A DNA stretch of 64,000 nt, taken from assembly GCA_037951105.1 (NCBI GenBank), contig JBAMJV010007237.1, forward strand, positions 41,442-105,441. Reading direction: 5' to 3'. Under the pieces are notes generated by a model. It saw only the letters and a program-made list of their open reading frames with translations. It had not been told where the DNA came from and ran no database searches. Below are positions 35,637 to 48,163 of the stretch, piece by piece (positions within the stretch are counted from its first letter, which is position 1; every line of letters begins with the position of its first letter). Source of the stretch: Echinarachnius parma. Its lineage: Eukaryota > Echinodermata > Echinoidea > Clypeasteroida > Echinarachniidae. The translations under genes and the position numbers were made by a program.

Positions 35637-37234
35637 ATAAACCCCTCAAAAAAAGTTGGGAACTCAAGTTTGATCGATTATATCTATTTTATTAAGAAAT
35701 CATAATGGTTATATTTGGTATCACTTGAAAGGGTGTGTATACCTCTTTAAAATGATACCAAATTCGTAAGCATCGCGAGCACGAGGTATGTGCAGTATAC
35801 TTGAGAATGGGGGAAAGTCAGAAGTGAAATGTCGCAAAATGCGCCAACAAACTTCAGTTGGAAGGTCTGACAACCATATCACGGTCTTTCTCAAGTTCAA
35901 ATTCTTTCGACGATGAATATCTTGTCAATGAAGAGATACTGTTGAATATGGTATCAGACAAAAGCCTGTTTAATTATCTTTCCAATGACACCTCACTTGG
36001 AATAATTATGAAAGCCGGGTAGGTACAATTAAGGTGAATATTTGGGAGGATCGACAGCAAAATGTAAGCAAAATGCATTTGATTGTGTGAAATTGAAGGC
36101 GTTGCATCCAAAAACGACTTTTGTGGGGATATCTTAGTACTTTACTTTACATAATCATTATGAAATTCAACATTATGTTAAAGCGTGTTAATTTGTCAAT
36201 GAAATAATGCCCCATTCATAGTGGTTATGTGATTGAGGTGTGTGTAGTACCTCTAAATGTATGGGGCTCAAAATGACACGTTGTTAGGTCGACTTTCTAC
36301 CATTTGATACGTGGTAATAACGGCATACCTACACGGTCGAAGAGGGCGCTAATATGCCAGTTCTGGCCAGTTTGCGTAGGTTTAGAGAAATTTGAAGCAT
36401 TTTCAATACATCAAGTTTGTGAGTTTCCTGTATTACACACTCACATTCAGCATAATCATTGCAAATGAGACATCATATTAAAGGTAAATTAACGAGCTTT
36501 CCGATAGTGCAAAACGTAATGAAGATAGAGTTATGCTTAATACAACAATATCTTACCGGAATCTTGAAACAAGAAGCCATGGTCTTAAATTCATAGCATT
36601 TATAGACCCCCATATCCGGTTTTACTGCACACACCCAAATAGCATAATTATTACAGGTGAGACATGATTTTAAAGAAAAATAAACACGCTTTCACATGAT
36701 ACTAAATTTACTGATGATTATGCAATTTACAACCCTAAAACATCCCTCCAATAGTCGTTTTTCGATGCAACGCCTTCAATTTCACAAAAAGAAATGCATT
36801 TTGCAACATTTCCCTTTCGGCCCTCCCCATATTCAGCTGTACCATACTTACCCTGTTAATAAAATTGTTACGGACATAACCGTATTGAAAAGATAGACAC
36901 ATAGGCTTTAAAATGATACCAAATTTGATAAGTTTAAATCATTTGAACACGCTACAATCTTCGATACAACCTGAACATTAAAAAATACGGCACAAGAGTC
37001 AAATTTCCCAACTGAATACTTTCGGCCCGTTTTGCGACATTTGCCTTCTGACCGTCCTCCATTCTGAAACGCACTGCGTATTCCCTGATTTGAAATGAAT
37101 GACAAATAATGTACCATTTTAAAGGGAAATCATCATGCATTGCAATGACACTAAAAAAGAACAAATACAATTTGACAATACAAGTTATACAATCGATCAA
37201 AGTTGAGTTTCCGAACTTTTTTTGAGGGGTTTAT
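35637..37234. mobile_element. Element M: 1.6-kb long-arm foldback element
   Basis: Termini AAACCCCTCAAAAAAAGTT are inverted and flanked by TA-rich sequence (ATAT on both sides). Matching continues inward: 'TGAAATTGAAGGCGTTGCATC' near 36100 pairs with its inverse near 36770, and 'ATGTCGCAAAA' near 35830 with its inverse near 37035. Each arm is thus ~790 bp around a centre near 36437. Arms contain shorter internal repeats ('TTAAAATGATACCAAATT', 'TGAGACAT.AT.TTAAAG'). No coding frame. Confidence 0.8.
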
Positions 37235-37594
37235 ATAATTGGAAACGCATCACCATTCTAAAGCATGCGTTCATGCGGTCTGAATTACGCAGACTGCTAT
37301 GTGTGCGGTGAATATATGTTTCCATCTAAAATCGAAAAGGGGTCAAAGATAGTGAACTGGAGGAAACAACTGTACCCAATTCCCATCGTCAAAGAACGGG
37401 AACAGTGTCCTAGTCCATGCAATCGAAAAGCCCCTGTTGTTTCTCCTTGCCACCCCCCCCCCCCCCCTTAAGTATTTAATTTTTAGCACAGTATGCAAAA
37501 GCTTGAATGGGACTTTAAAGACCTTCTAACGATGAAATAACGCTTGATGGAAATTGGCAACACAAATTTGGCTGTTTCTGGAATCTTGGCTTTT

Positions 37595-37660
37595 TCTGGA
37601 ATCGAAGCCAAGACCTCCAGATTGATAGACCAGCGCTCTACCAAATGAGCTGTAAACGGT
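37595..37660 (-). repeat. tRNA-like sequence (pseudogene or SINE head)
   Basis: On the minus strand, CAGCTCATTTGGTAGAGCG (A-box-like; complement of 37633-37651) and GGCTTCGATTCC (B-box-like; complement of 37598-37609) are correctly spaced. The anticodon stem does not pair well and no acceptor stem is evident. Confidence 0.45.
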
Positions 37661-38292
37661 ACCAACCTAGCTAGGACTGCAAACAAGCATGAGCTTATTT
37701 GAGCTTCAATATTTAGTTAATTGTTATTCAACCAAATTAATTAGCAATTAACCCTCATCCATGATTAATTCATTATTATTATTTCTAAAAATAGGTCAGT
37801 GATGGTCAAGCAGTTTACTCATTAGGCCTACTGGAACCTGGTGGGTCCTGTATTAACTCTATATGGGGAAATTGCATAATCCAGTAGGGAACAGGTCAAT
37901 TCTGTGCACTCTTTGTAGTTTTTGTAGTCGCGTTGACCCTTTCTGTCTACATTTAATCAACCTTGTAATATTATATGAGAGTTATTAACCTATTTAAGAC
38001 TGTATATGAGGTATGAAAGACTGCGGCCTATTAAACAGGTTTGTTGGACCGAAACAGGATCCAATGCGTTTATTGCTTTGACCATCACTGATCTGTTTTT
38101 AATAATAATCCTTGTTGTAGAAGAGGTTAATTAACCTACTGTATGTAATACGACCGAGCCCAAAATAGATGGAAAGTTTACGATTAATGAGAAGGGTATT
38201 TTTAATCAAGCCGTTATTTGACCATCTCATCTTTATCCTCTTTACACATAACAAAGGAAATTAATAAGTTATGTAACGTACATAAATATTAA

Positions 38293-38379
38293 CCCATTCA
38301 TGACAATTTGATTTTTGTTTAGCATACAATCTCTATAGACCACAGCCTTAGCATTTTCCTGATAAATTACCAGGACGGG
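38293..38379. mobile_element. Family A mini-MITE abutting element O
   Basis: TTAA at 38289-38292 and 38380-38383. The right-hand TTAA is also the left flank of element O. Confidence 0.75.
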
Positions 38380-38383
38380 TTAA

Positions 38384-38918
38384 AGGGGTAGTTTAGTTTT
38401 GGTAGAGAGGGCGCTGCACATCACAATTTTTTTGTGAGATAATGAAAAACTGAGTGTCGAATTTGAGAGAACATGCAATTTTAATGGCAGAATAAACTTT
38501 ATTTGGTCAAAATCGGTCCAGAAACGGCTGAAATATCAATAAATATATTTGATCTTATAATTATTTGGGGCCCAAATAATTAGATGATTTTTTCAAAAAA
38601 TTTAAAAAATGCTTACACTTTTTCAAAAATTTTCAAAAGCGTTTTTTAAATAGTTGTTGATGATCTATCTACTTAATCATTATTTCAATAGAACATCACA
38701 TGCATTATTTTGTATGAAAAATGGTTGAAACCAATGCCTTTTTAGAAAGCGCCCTCTTGTGTTTTAATGGCTCTTTTTGAATGATAACAGGCTTTTTACT
38801 TAGTCGTTTGTAATTTTGTATACCTTTTGAGCATGGTGGAGTAATAACTATTAGTTTATAATGTTACTGTCCAGGTTTGGTTACTAAAGTTCAGCCTTAC
38901 CAAAACTGTACTACCCCT
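38384..38918. mobile_element. Element O: 535-bp TTAA MITE
   Basis: Between TTAA 38380-38383 and 38919-38922. Ends AGGGGTAGTTTAGTTTTGGTA and TACCAAAACTGTACTACCCCT. A diverged right end occurs at about 55780-55805 ('AGAACTGTACTATCCCT' then TTAA). Nothing coding. Confidence 0.85.
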
Positions 38919-39945
38919 TTAATAAGGTTTTTATTTGACCATATAATCATCAGTGTTTCTACCTCTATACATGTACATGCTACAAAGGCGCTGTCTGCTA
39001 CTCCTATAGTACATCAGTCTCTCACTAATTTCCTTAGTCATTACTTTAACATCTGGCTTCAGTGAAAATGAAGAGGATAAAGATGAGATGGTCAAATAAC
39101 GGCTTGATTAAAATGAATTATACATGTATAACATATATTGAAGCATTGTGAGGTATACTAAAATTACACACCTTGATAATTACATTTTTATAATCAAACC
39201 AATGTAAGTAAATCACATTACATAATCTTGTAAAGACCACTTTCTTTCACAAGACATAGTACCTCTCAGCTCACAAAACACTATAGAAAGTTAAATGAGT
39301 GACATAATTCAGATTGTAATAGTCTTAAATGTGATCTTATGTTACCAATTCATGGAATTTCTTGCAAATTCAATCCATTCTTTCCCAGCACATTTATGTA
39401 ATGATAAAACAAATTATAAGAAAATGCAACAGGTTATCATCTAATTTATAATCCAATAAAAGGGTCAAAAATACTTCCCAGGTGAAAGAGGACACCAGCG
39501 GTCAAACGTGGATCAATAATGGGATCGATAACCCAATCTGAATAGTCCCGGTCAGTGACTAATCTAAGATGCAAGAGGGGGGAGGGAGGGGAGGTAGAAT
39601 TTAACCCCAGAAGTCCAAACTAGAACCTATACTTCAATTATGCTTTAAGTTATTCTTCATTGATGAAAGGCAGTCTGTTGAAAATTATCTTGGTTTTTTT
39701 TGTATTTGAATGCTTTCCTAAAACTCATAACATACACTTTACATATGAATGAAACACACATACATGTAACATGTATTAAGGACTGTCAGAGAATGCCAAT
39801 GTATGCTATTCATGTACAACAACATTAACCCGTTTCATTTGAGATTCTAAAATCCCCATAGACTTTGTACATAGCCCGTTTACATACATCTATTACAACT
39901 TTTTGAAATCCACCAATCAATTGTCTATTATCTCATAATACTATA

Positions 39946-40110
39946 TGGATTGGTTTCCCAAATAAAGACCTTTTTTCTACAAAAGACCTTCACTATAAAA
40001 GAAACTTGTTTTACAACTTGTTACAATCCAAAATCAATTTTTTCCCCATTGTTCCACATACAGTATTGATTGGTTTCCAAAATAAAGACCTTTTTTTATA
40101 CAAAAGACCT
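39946..40110. repeat. Two-copy duplication, ~122-bp offset
   Basis: 'TGGATTGGTTTCCCAAATAA' plus 'AGACCTTTTTTCTACAAAAG' near 39946 recurs near 40068. The surrounding 39115-40680 stretch is otherwise AT-rich with no gene; a one-sided B fragment lies at ~39826-39890. Confidence 0.65.
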
Positions 40111-40779
40111 ACATGTACTAGAAAGAACATGTATTACAGAGCTCTTTGTACAATTCAACAATCAATGTTGTCTTTGTTCTTACTACCTTAGAACACCATG
40201 CATGATTTGCATTGCCATCAAGGACGAGAGCTATTTTAAGGCAAAATTGATCATTGTTTTCCTCTACAAATTGGCAACTCCTAAATTTTGTCGACCTATT
40301 AATGACATAAAAATAGGTGGACAATATTTAGTTATTACAATTTAAGGATTTTTCTAAATTATAGCGATTTACGCAATAATAAAAATCATTAAAAAATAAC
40401 TAAAGCAGGTAGAGTAACAAAATAGGGCTCTAAAAATGGAGAAATTTATGCTCTTTCTTCTTGTACACTTCACACAACTAGTTTTCTACTTGTTAAAGTG
40501 TAGGACTACCAAACCACAAATATGTGGGCCTTAGGCACTGATGGGTTAAAGGAATAGGATTTAATAACAAAGAACCAACCAAGGAGCATATGTAATCCCA
40601 TAATAGCGTATTGATGTATTGACTTTTGAAAGAATACCCCTCCCTGGATACAAACATACAGTTTCAAAGGCCAATTAACCCATTGTATATGGGAACCTGG
40701 GGTACCCTGTACAATCTGTATGGGAATTGCAATAGTTTGGAAGGGATATAATATATGCCCAGGTACTGTAAAAATTAAT

Positions 40780-41010
40780 GGGAGATTTTTGGAAAAGTTT
40801 TGGAAATAAAAAGGGATATTATAAAAATTCGATCTGAATTAATTCAGATCTGAATCAGTAAATCTTGGAGGGGACATAGGAGATTTTTGTAAAAAAAAGA
40901 TTGGGAATAAAAAGGGGTATTATCAAGATTCATTCTCATACCTGAATCACTTAATCTTGTCAAGAGAGGGCGAGATTGACAATTCCTTGCTGGGCCCATT
41001 GAAGGATTTT
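40780..41010. repeat. ~97-bp tandem duplication
   Basis: 'GGAGATTTTTGGAAAAG' at ~40782 and 'GGAGATTTTTGTAAAAA' at ~40879, each followed by 'GGGAATAAAAAGGGGTATTA'-like sequence and 'TGAATCA.TTAATCTTG'. A third weak start lies near 41001. Confidence 0.6.
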
Positions 41011-41434
41011 TGTGCACTTTTGAGGACAATTTGCAAAACTGTTCATTTAGTATCTATTAGGTGAACAATCAGAACTTAGAAGGCATACATTATGTAAACC
41101 TAATGGCCTCGTAAAGTAAAACATTTTACACAAATTATCAAGGTATAAATATATTGTTTTTCTTCATGTGAATGTGTTACATATAACAATGCCCCTTAAC
41201 CACATGTTTTTTATATTTTCTTAATCTCCATTTTTAATCTTTACTTATAAAACCACAAATAATCAGTCTGTCATACATTTTTCATAGGCTATTTAAACCG
41301 ATGTATACATTTTGACCATACATCTCGCCCATCTGGCTATAGCAGCCAACCTGCATACAGTGGCCACCAAAAGTAATCCCCTGCAGAGAAAAATCAATGT
41401 TCTGGGACATGTCTATACAAAAAAACAAAGAAAT

Positions 41435-41690
41435 ACATAAGGTGTGCCCCCCCCCCCCCCAATTACTCTGGACCATACTACGCCACAGGGGGGGGGGGGG
41501 GGCATGGTGGGCATGTGCCCCCCCCCCCCCCAAAAAAAAACAACAGGTATTGTTTCAAGAAAAATAATAAAAAATAGGAAACATAAGGGGCATTTTGTGT
41601 AAAACAAAGAAATACATAAGGTATGCCCTCGTCAATAATTTTGCGCCCCCCCCCCCCCAATTAGTACGACCACGCTACGCCACTGCTGAC
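41435..41690. repeat. Poly(C)/poly(G)-bearing repeat cluster
   Basis: Three homopolymer-bearing copies or parts of a repeat reading 'CATAAGGT.TGCCC', a C-run, 'AATTA.T..GACCA..CTACGCCAC'. They include C16, G17, C14 and C14 runs. Related to 8520-8610. Glycine/proline-rich frames are artefacts. Confidence 0.7.
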
Positions 41691-42245
41691 ATAGCTGCTT
41701 CGATACAGAGGTGACCACTAGGACAGGTTTTTACTGTATTTACATTAGTAGCAAGGTTGACTATAGATGGCAGTATACATGTTTTACTCGTGTGCATGTT
41801 TGAATGCTTCAAGATTGCAGGATTCTGTCTTTCAATAATGCTACACAGTTATATACCATAATACACAATAATTATATACCATAATTTATTTTATAGAGGA
41901 ATGCATCTTCTGGCCATTTTCTGATGAGGTCCATTGCAAATGGGGAGAGTTTTTATAAAAATGAGAAATCAGTTTGTTTGGCAAGATCATTGAGTATGGA
42001 ATATTACAATAAACAAAAATGAATAAGTCATCTAGAGTATTGCAGTTGTTCTTTAACACACTATAGAATGTCACTGTAGTTCTTATAGTCGATTTTCATT
42101 GTTTTTAGTCTTAAAAAGTAATTCATATATAATATTGACATAACCCCTGTCATATGAAACTAAATGTAATATATAGCAGAATACACGCCTCACTTCATTC
42201 GATGCAAGATTCTGTTTCTTATAATATTAACCTTACAGGAATTAA

Positions 42246-42326
42246 CCCGTTCAGGGCGGGTCGTAAACATATTTGGGCAAGGGTCTATGGATATTGCATG
42301 TTATACCGAAATCAGTCCTGAACGGG
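42246..42326. mobile_element. Family A mini-MITE (A4)
   Basis: 81 bp with TTAA at 42242-42245 and 42327-42330. Inverted ends CCCGTTCAGGGC and CAGTCCTGAACGGG. Confidence 0.8.
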
Positions 42327-43242
42327 TTAATGTACCTTGTTTAATCATAATGCAACTTAAAGTTGATAACCTCCTTCTTATGCAGGCATCTTCAAATTCA
42401 GTAAAACAGTCCATACCCCACGAGGACACTAAATCAAGTTGGTGAAATCTTGATGTGTGACTCATTGTTATCCTTTTACTGAATTAAAACACAAATCACC
42501 CTGTTACATCACAAATATGATTGAATCACTTTGATTAAATTTAATATTTGGTCTCTGAACATTGAGTATAAACACGAGCAGGGTCTGCAGCAGCTAGACT
42601 AATTAAACGATGGCAATGTATGTTTACTATAAATCAATATAATTCCATTTGAAGGAATTTTTATATTTGAATCTTCTCAGACTAGCTCTTAAAATGTATT
42701 TACTTTCATATAAGACAATAATCTCACAATTTTTGAATGCTGACTAGCAAAAGGAGGACAATGTCTTTAAAGTAGGGGTCATTAGGGCCACTCCATTAAT
42801 TACGCTCACTGCATTAATCTACACAGCACTCTCAAATGATTTAAAGATAATTACTTTGTATCAAGGTTATGCCATGCATATCGACCTTCCACACTGCATT
42901 CACACTTGTATCAGCAAGTCATATTCTACGAACAGCATAATCACCAATATGTAATAATACAAAATAATTGCCCATTTTTTATTATAGCGCTTTATTACAG
43001 TTTTAAAGTCTCAAAGCGCTTGGAGCATTATATATTACCTTGGCTTTAGCCAGGCAGCCTTATTCAAAGTGACATTGAGAAGAGTGTTATGTCCACCTTT
43101 GCCTAGTTCTGCACTTAATCTTGTAGAGCCTACTCTATTGTGATACAAATGTTACAGATCTATACTAATTATTGAAATGTCATTTGTTTCAAACAGCATT
43201 TATCAAGTAGATCTTCTTTTTTCTTTCTTCCCTTCATCTTAA

Positions 43243-43620
43243 AGGGACTTAGTAACATTGTCCAAATCCTCAAAATAAAATTCTAATTCTAGCGGTTCCC
43301 TTATACCTTGTTGTATTCGTATTAACAATAAAATCACAGGACAGGTTTCGGTTTTTCAAATTTCCCTTTCGTTACAAAGATATGTATGATTGAAGTATTC
43401 AGATAAGAAAAGCTCCGGGCGAGTTTTTCTTCCGTGTACAAAGTGAGTGCAGTGAGTTACTGAATATCACTTTGCATTTTCGCTCATTACTTGGCCAAAC
43501 AATGTCCATTTGACTTGAAATTTTCACACAATACCCTTTGGACATATGAGATAACAACAATATACATTGCATCAACCATTCATCACTTTTTGCACATGTC
43601 AACAAAGTTACTAGATCCCT
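43243..43620. mobile_element. Family D TTAA MITE (D4)
   Basis: 378 bp between TTAA 43239-43242 and 43621-43624; ends AGGGACTTAGTAACATTGTCC and GTTACTAGATCCCT. Orientation opposite to the 4447 copy. Confidence 0.85.
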
Positions 43621-43802
43621 TTAAATACTGTCCTCTTCTTTCTTGTTGTCTGTTTCACCTATCTCTATACTATCCTTTCTCATGAGCTTTGAGCACCTTA
43701 TTAGGTGGATATTGCGCAATATAAATATTCATTATCAAAAGATAAAAGAGAGCTTTTAAAAATGGGCTTCTACAAGGCTCCACAACTTTAAACATGAATT
43801 AG

Positions 43803-43822
43803 CCCCCCCCCCCCCCCCCCCC
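43803..43822. repeat. Poly(C) run of 20
   Basis: Uninterrupted C20 followed by CCTCCCTC. Confidence 0.9.
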
Positions 43823-44157
43823 TCCCTCTTTCTCAACCGAGGATATGATAACCCAATGATTTCGGTATAACACACATTCTCCAAAGTGCCTTCAGTTGAT
43901 GTTAATGAAGGAGGGTTGAATTTTTCATGGGAAACAAAAATAAATCTTGACTTTTGATCCAAAATATCTCTAAAAAGAATTGTGTGCTCTAATCTAGCCA
44001 CAAATAGTTAATGTTTTGAGATGATCTGAGAATGTCTGCACATACTTATATGATCAGCTGGTCCGCAATGTATACAGTACATGCACCCAGGTTTTTGTCT
44101 ACAGAGCCAAATGCATGTTATACCAAAATGAAAATCAAATATTTTTGGACGGGCTAA

Positions 44158-44515
44158 AGGGATCTAGTAACACAGTGTTGGCATGTGCAGAAAGTAAGGA
44201 ATGGTTGACATCTAATATGTTCACTGAGTAATGTGTGAACGTTTCAAGTAAAATGGATATTATATGGCCAGGTAATGAGCAACGTCATATTTGAAAAACT
44301 CATTGCACTGACTCTGTACACAGTTATAACTTTCCAGTGGATAATCAAAAATCTGACCACTTCAATCTAACTATATCTTTTTAATGAAATCAAAATTTGA
44401 AAACCCAAAACTTGTTCCATGCTTCTAAATTGCTAAAACAAATAAAACAATGTATGATATAACCACTAGAGTTCTAAGTAAGATTTGTAGATTTGGACAA
44501 TGTTACTAGATCCTT
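44158..44515. mobile_element. Family D TTAA MITE (D5)
   Basis: 358 bp with ends AGGGATCTAGTAAC and GTTACTAGATCCTT. TTAA at 44516-44519; the left flank, CTAA, is the end of a degraded A element. Confidence 0.85.
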
Positions 44516-44732
44516 TTAAACACATTGCCCCAAACTCGCCCCAAACTCTCCATTACCAGTGTGAACTTGGTGCATGATATAAGACAACCATCAATGGCAT
44601 ACTCATCTTGTTAATATGTACTATATACATAGCACAGCATCATCCTTGTATCATCAAGATATTATTGGTGTGCTGAGTAATGTATGTCAATGGCATATTA
44701 TTTGCACACTGGTTACTGTTCTCGCCACTTAA

Positions 44733-45171
44733 AGGGGAAGGAACCCCTAGCCTTTTGACTTACTGGATGTGATGAGAGCATAACTACTATCATTGCTAGT
44801 CACTTATTTCCTCATGAATATTCCCGATTACAAAAATAATCAATATTTTATGGACCCCTGTCGTCTGCTTTCAATGCCCATAGGAGGCGGCCATTTCTTC
44901 AACTTCTCGCCATGAAATGACGTGGCAGGCGGAGAACACAATAGCATTATCGTAACCCGCTATTGTGTTCTCCGCCTGACACGTCATTTCACCGCGAGAA
45001 GTTGAAGAAATGGCCGCCTCCTGTGGGCATTGAAAGCAGACGACAGTGGTCCATCAAATATTGATTATTTTCATTATTGGGAATATTCATGAGGAAATAA
45101 GTAACTAGAAATGACAGGAGTTATGCTCTCATCACATCCAGTAAGTCAAAAGGCTAGGAGTTCCTTCCCCT
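44733..45171. mobile_element. Element P: 439-bp full-length hairpin MITE
   Basis: TTAA at 44729-44732 and 45172-45175. The two arms (~44733-44945 and ~44962-45171) are inverted copies differing at few positions, with only a ~15-bp spacer. Arms are CpG-bearing and read 'AGGCGGCCATTTCTTCAACT' inward to 'GGCGGAGAACACAATAGC'. The whole element can form one stem of ~210 bp. Non-coding. Confidence 0.92.
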
Positions 45172-45204
45172 TTAATGAACTACCATTTCTATAAACTTCC
45201 ACTT

Positions 45205-45470
45205 TCAATGCAATAATCAATGTGACTTCTAATTAAAATTAATACATTAAGACTTCAGTACACAAACCTTGTCATCCACAAACAAAATATTGAACATATC
45301 ACATCATATTTTCAAACATACATAATATCTACAATCAACACCACAAAATCATAATCATAATCACAAGATCATAATCGCATCAAAATATTAATGTTTCCCC
45401 TCAATGCAATAAACAATGTGACTTCTAATTAAGATTCATACATGATGACTTCAGTTTAAAAATCAACAAA
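45205..45470. repeat. Two-copy duplication, ~193-bp offset
   Basis: 'AATGCAATAATCAATGTGAC' plus 'TTCTAATTAA' near 45209 recurs near 45402, each followed by 'GACTTCAGT'. It lies in the intron just downstream of the coding exon. Confidence 0.65.
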
Positions 45471-45683
45471 CATCAACAAATACCACTCAAACTTAATGTC
45501 ATTAGTACATTTTATGTTTGAACTGTACAGAGCTGATTCTTTTGATTTTGTTTATAATGATGTATGTGCAATTCAGTATATAGAAGATAATTTAAATTCA
45601 ATTAATTTCCATCAATTAATTTTGATTCATTTCCATTGATTTCAATTCATTCAAAATCCAATTCAATTCAATACAATTGTAAG

Positions 45684-45689
45684 ACTTAC
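45684..45689 (-). promoter_or_regulatory. Splice donor interrupting the LIM domain
   Basis: The minus strand reads GCCAA|GTAAGTCTT, a near-perfect GTAAGT donor. Without splicing, the frame ends at once on the TAA within GTAAGT, truncating the LIM finger after its fifth ligand. The intron would start at 45689 in phase 2. Confidence 0.88.
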
Positions 45690-48163
45690 TTGGCACACTT
45701 GAAGCAGGTCTTGTGGATGACATCTGCTGTTGGCATGGCAACCTCCATCCCCCTCTCCACCTTGCCCCTGCACACCCGGCACTCTCCAAGCCCCGGGAGA
45801 ATCATGGACGATTCGCTCTTGCTACGCCTCCGTAGCGCTTTGACTGGCTTGCTGTGATTTGCCTGCGCCATGTTGTCACGCGAGAGCATGCGGCGCAGCC
45901 CCGAGAACACTCGCTTTGTAGAGGGCGCTGTTAGCGATTCGATGTCCTCCTCGACGATGACGGAAGTACGCTTCTCGGGCTTTGTGCACGAGTAAGGAGT
46001 ATTGTCCGCGTGCGAGCGCTGCTTGTGCGCCACCACCTTTCCATGTTCCTTTTTGCGTGACTTAGGATACTTCTCGTTTCGTCGCACAAAGAAGTCCGGC
46101 TGCATTATGCTCGTCTTTGACTGTGGCATCGTACGGTACGAGGCGGGAAGCGTGCTTGACTTTGGCTTCCCGCCATTGAATTTATCAGAGTCGCTATCAT
46201 CCTTGACGAGGGTAGATCCAATATTCCGAGGGAGTGTTCCAGATTTTCCCGATTTCGTCCGCGATTCTTCCTGATCCTCGAAAACGTCATCCAAAGCATC
46301 AATTTTTCCCTCGCTGCGACTGCGAATCGGACGACGCAAACGCTTGAACCATGGCGAAGATGGCTTTGACGTCGACGGAGGATCCGGTGTCATACACGAC
46401 TCATCGTCGTTTAGGAGGTCCTCATCGAAAAATGTGAGGGCAAGATCAAAGCTGACCTGTTTTCGTAGCAGCGGAGCGCTACGGCACTCCATGCCCACTG
46501 CACTCCGCATGCTGTATTCTAGCTGTTGCTGTTGCTGCGACTGCTGGTTAGGTTGGTTGTTTTGACGGTGCAGTCGGCGTTCTAAGCTTGAATCATTGCG
46601 GCTGTCCACCGATGAACTGTCGCACGTTTCGCTATCAGTCGTGTGCTCCATGGCCTCGCATAACAGCACGCTGCTATTACCCTCTCCATCACCCACCTCC
46701 TCCTCATCATGGAACATTCCATTCATTCCACTCCCGGCCGTACAAATCAGATTATCCCCCGCCAGTTCCATTCTGTCTCTCGGGGGAGCATTATCTAGTC
46801 TGCCTCCAGCGTGCATCCGCTGCTCCATGCTACTAATAGTAGTAGCACCCCGCCGGGCACACTCCATCTCCCTTGCCCTCTGAGAATTGCACTTGGGTGG
46901 ACTGTTAAGCTCTAGTACTCTAGGAGGGTTAATATTATCACTATTTGGAGGGTTGTAATCGACCCGCTTGGTCCATATCTCTTCTATTGCGGGTCGAGTG
47001 GAGGGGTAATCATCGTTGGCATCACTGGATAGGCCTCGCGTGACCTTTGTATCTGCTGCTGCAATTAACCGCGGGCTGTTGTCATAATGAAGGGCTGTGA
47101 CATCTGGTGTTGTGCGGTCCATCCTCTCAGACATGTATGAATTATTGCCCTGCACTAGCACCGCCGAACTGCTAGAACCACGCTCAGTGCTGCCCGAGCC
47201 ATGCACTGCCTCTGCATCAAGAGGAATGTCTACCACTATTAATCTCGGCGAGCCTTGCAGCCGAGGCTCCGAGTGTGCATGGTTAAGTGCGTTAGTCCCC
47301 CGTAGATTATCATTGACGGCACCATTCGGTAACTGCTCCCCGTAAGACAGGCATCTTGCTGAGCCGCCAGGCCGCCTGTTTGGATGAGGGCTCGAGTTTG
47401 AATGCTTCTGGTGGGCGATTGCTGTGCAGCTTCCCCCAACAGCATCAGGAGATGCAGCAGCTTCATGCGCAAAGTCTGTGTTATTGCTGCGACTTAGGTT
47501 CAAATTTCGTAAACTCCCGACACCGTCATCGTGCACAAAGTAAGTCATCATGGCTGGCTCGCTGGTCTGCCTGTAGATCCTCTTGTCAGCGATACTGCCG
47601 AACTCCTGCGAATTGCTTGAATAGTCATGCTGCGGCGTCAGCGTGTGCAAGTGGGGGCCACTACGCCCCCCCCTGAGGTTAGGGGTGCAAGGCCGCCCCC
47701 CACGACCACGCTGATACCGCTGCACACCCGTAGCATTTGGCGAATAGCTCAGGGAACGACCGAATTGGGGTGGGGGCGGTCTCCCCCGATTCAGTATCGC
47801 TTGCTGCCGGCTGCGGTTTGTCATGTCAGCAAGGCATCGCGCCATCATCTGGCCCGCAACCGCCTCCTCGAAGCTCATCAAGCGAGGGCGTCTTTCTGTT
47901 TCCTGATCGGTTTGCGTGGAAACCTTGCCCAGCGATAATGTTGAGGATGTTGACGATGATGCTGCCGACGTCGTTGACGAAGACGATGATGATGAAGATG
48001 AAAAACCAAACTCATCCATATCGTGTCCATGTTCGTGGTCGTTCCCGTTCATCTTATCCTTCACGTTCCTTCTATCACCAGACTCTATTACGAGCTCTTC
48101 CTCTATCAACTCATCTCCGTTCACCATCCCATCCTTCCTTCCTTCCCTCTCCAGCTCTTCCAT
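45690..48163 (-). CDS. LIM-domain protein, N-terminal coding exon (partial gene)
   Basis: Exon coding for residues 1-825, with the last codon split by the intron. The ATG (48163-48161) has G at -3 and +4, and an in-frame TGA lies two codons upstream (48169-48167), so this start is well supported. Residues 1-50 are acidic; 55-77 are Ser/Thr-rich (S9 run); 129-132 are PPPP; 140-165 are Arg/Gly-rich; 538-547 are Gln-rich. A conserved-looking block 'KQVSFDLALTFFDEDLL' lies near 568-584, and basic 'RRRSKSESS' at 778-786 could be a phosphosite cluster. At the end, C795-x2-C798-x18-H817-x2-C820-x2-C823 fits the first zinc module of a LIM domain; the second module must be in the next exon. LIM domains bind proteins, so a cytoskeletal or nuclear scaffold role is plausible but inferred. 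I do not recognise the orthologue. Codon use and base composition are clearly richer in G+C than the flanks. Confidence 0.93.

Larger units (their letters stand above)
38196..39114. repeat. Inverted ~45-bp repeat pair enclosing A and O elements
   Basis: 'TTAATCAAGCCGTTATTTGA' plus 'CCATCTCATCTTTATCCTC' at 38196-38245 recurs inverted at 39068-39112. A third, diverged direct copy follows element O near 38922. Either the ends of an older ~0.9-kb element or scattered copies of a short repeat. Confidence 0.6.

Noticed and set aside
37595..37660. Functional tRNA gene
   Set aside because: A and B boxes are recognisable, but the anticodon and acceptor stems do not pair well; a SINE or pseudogene is more likely.
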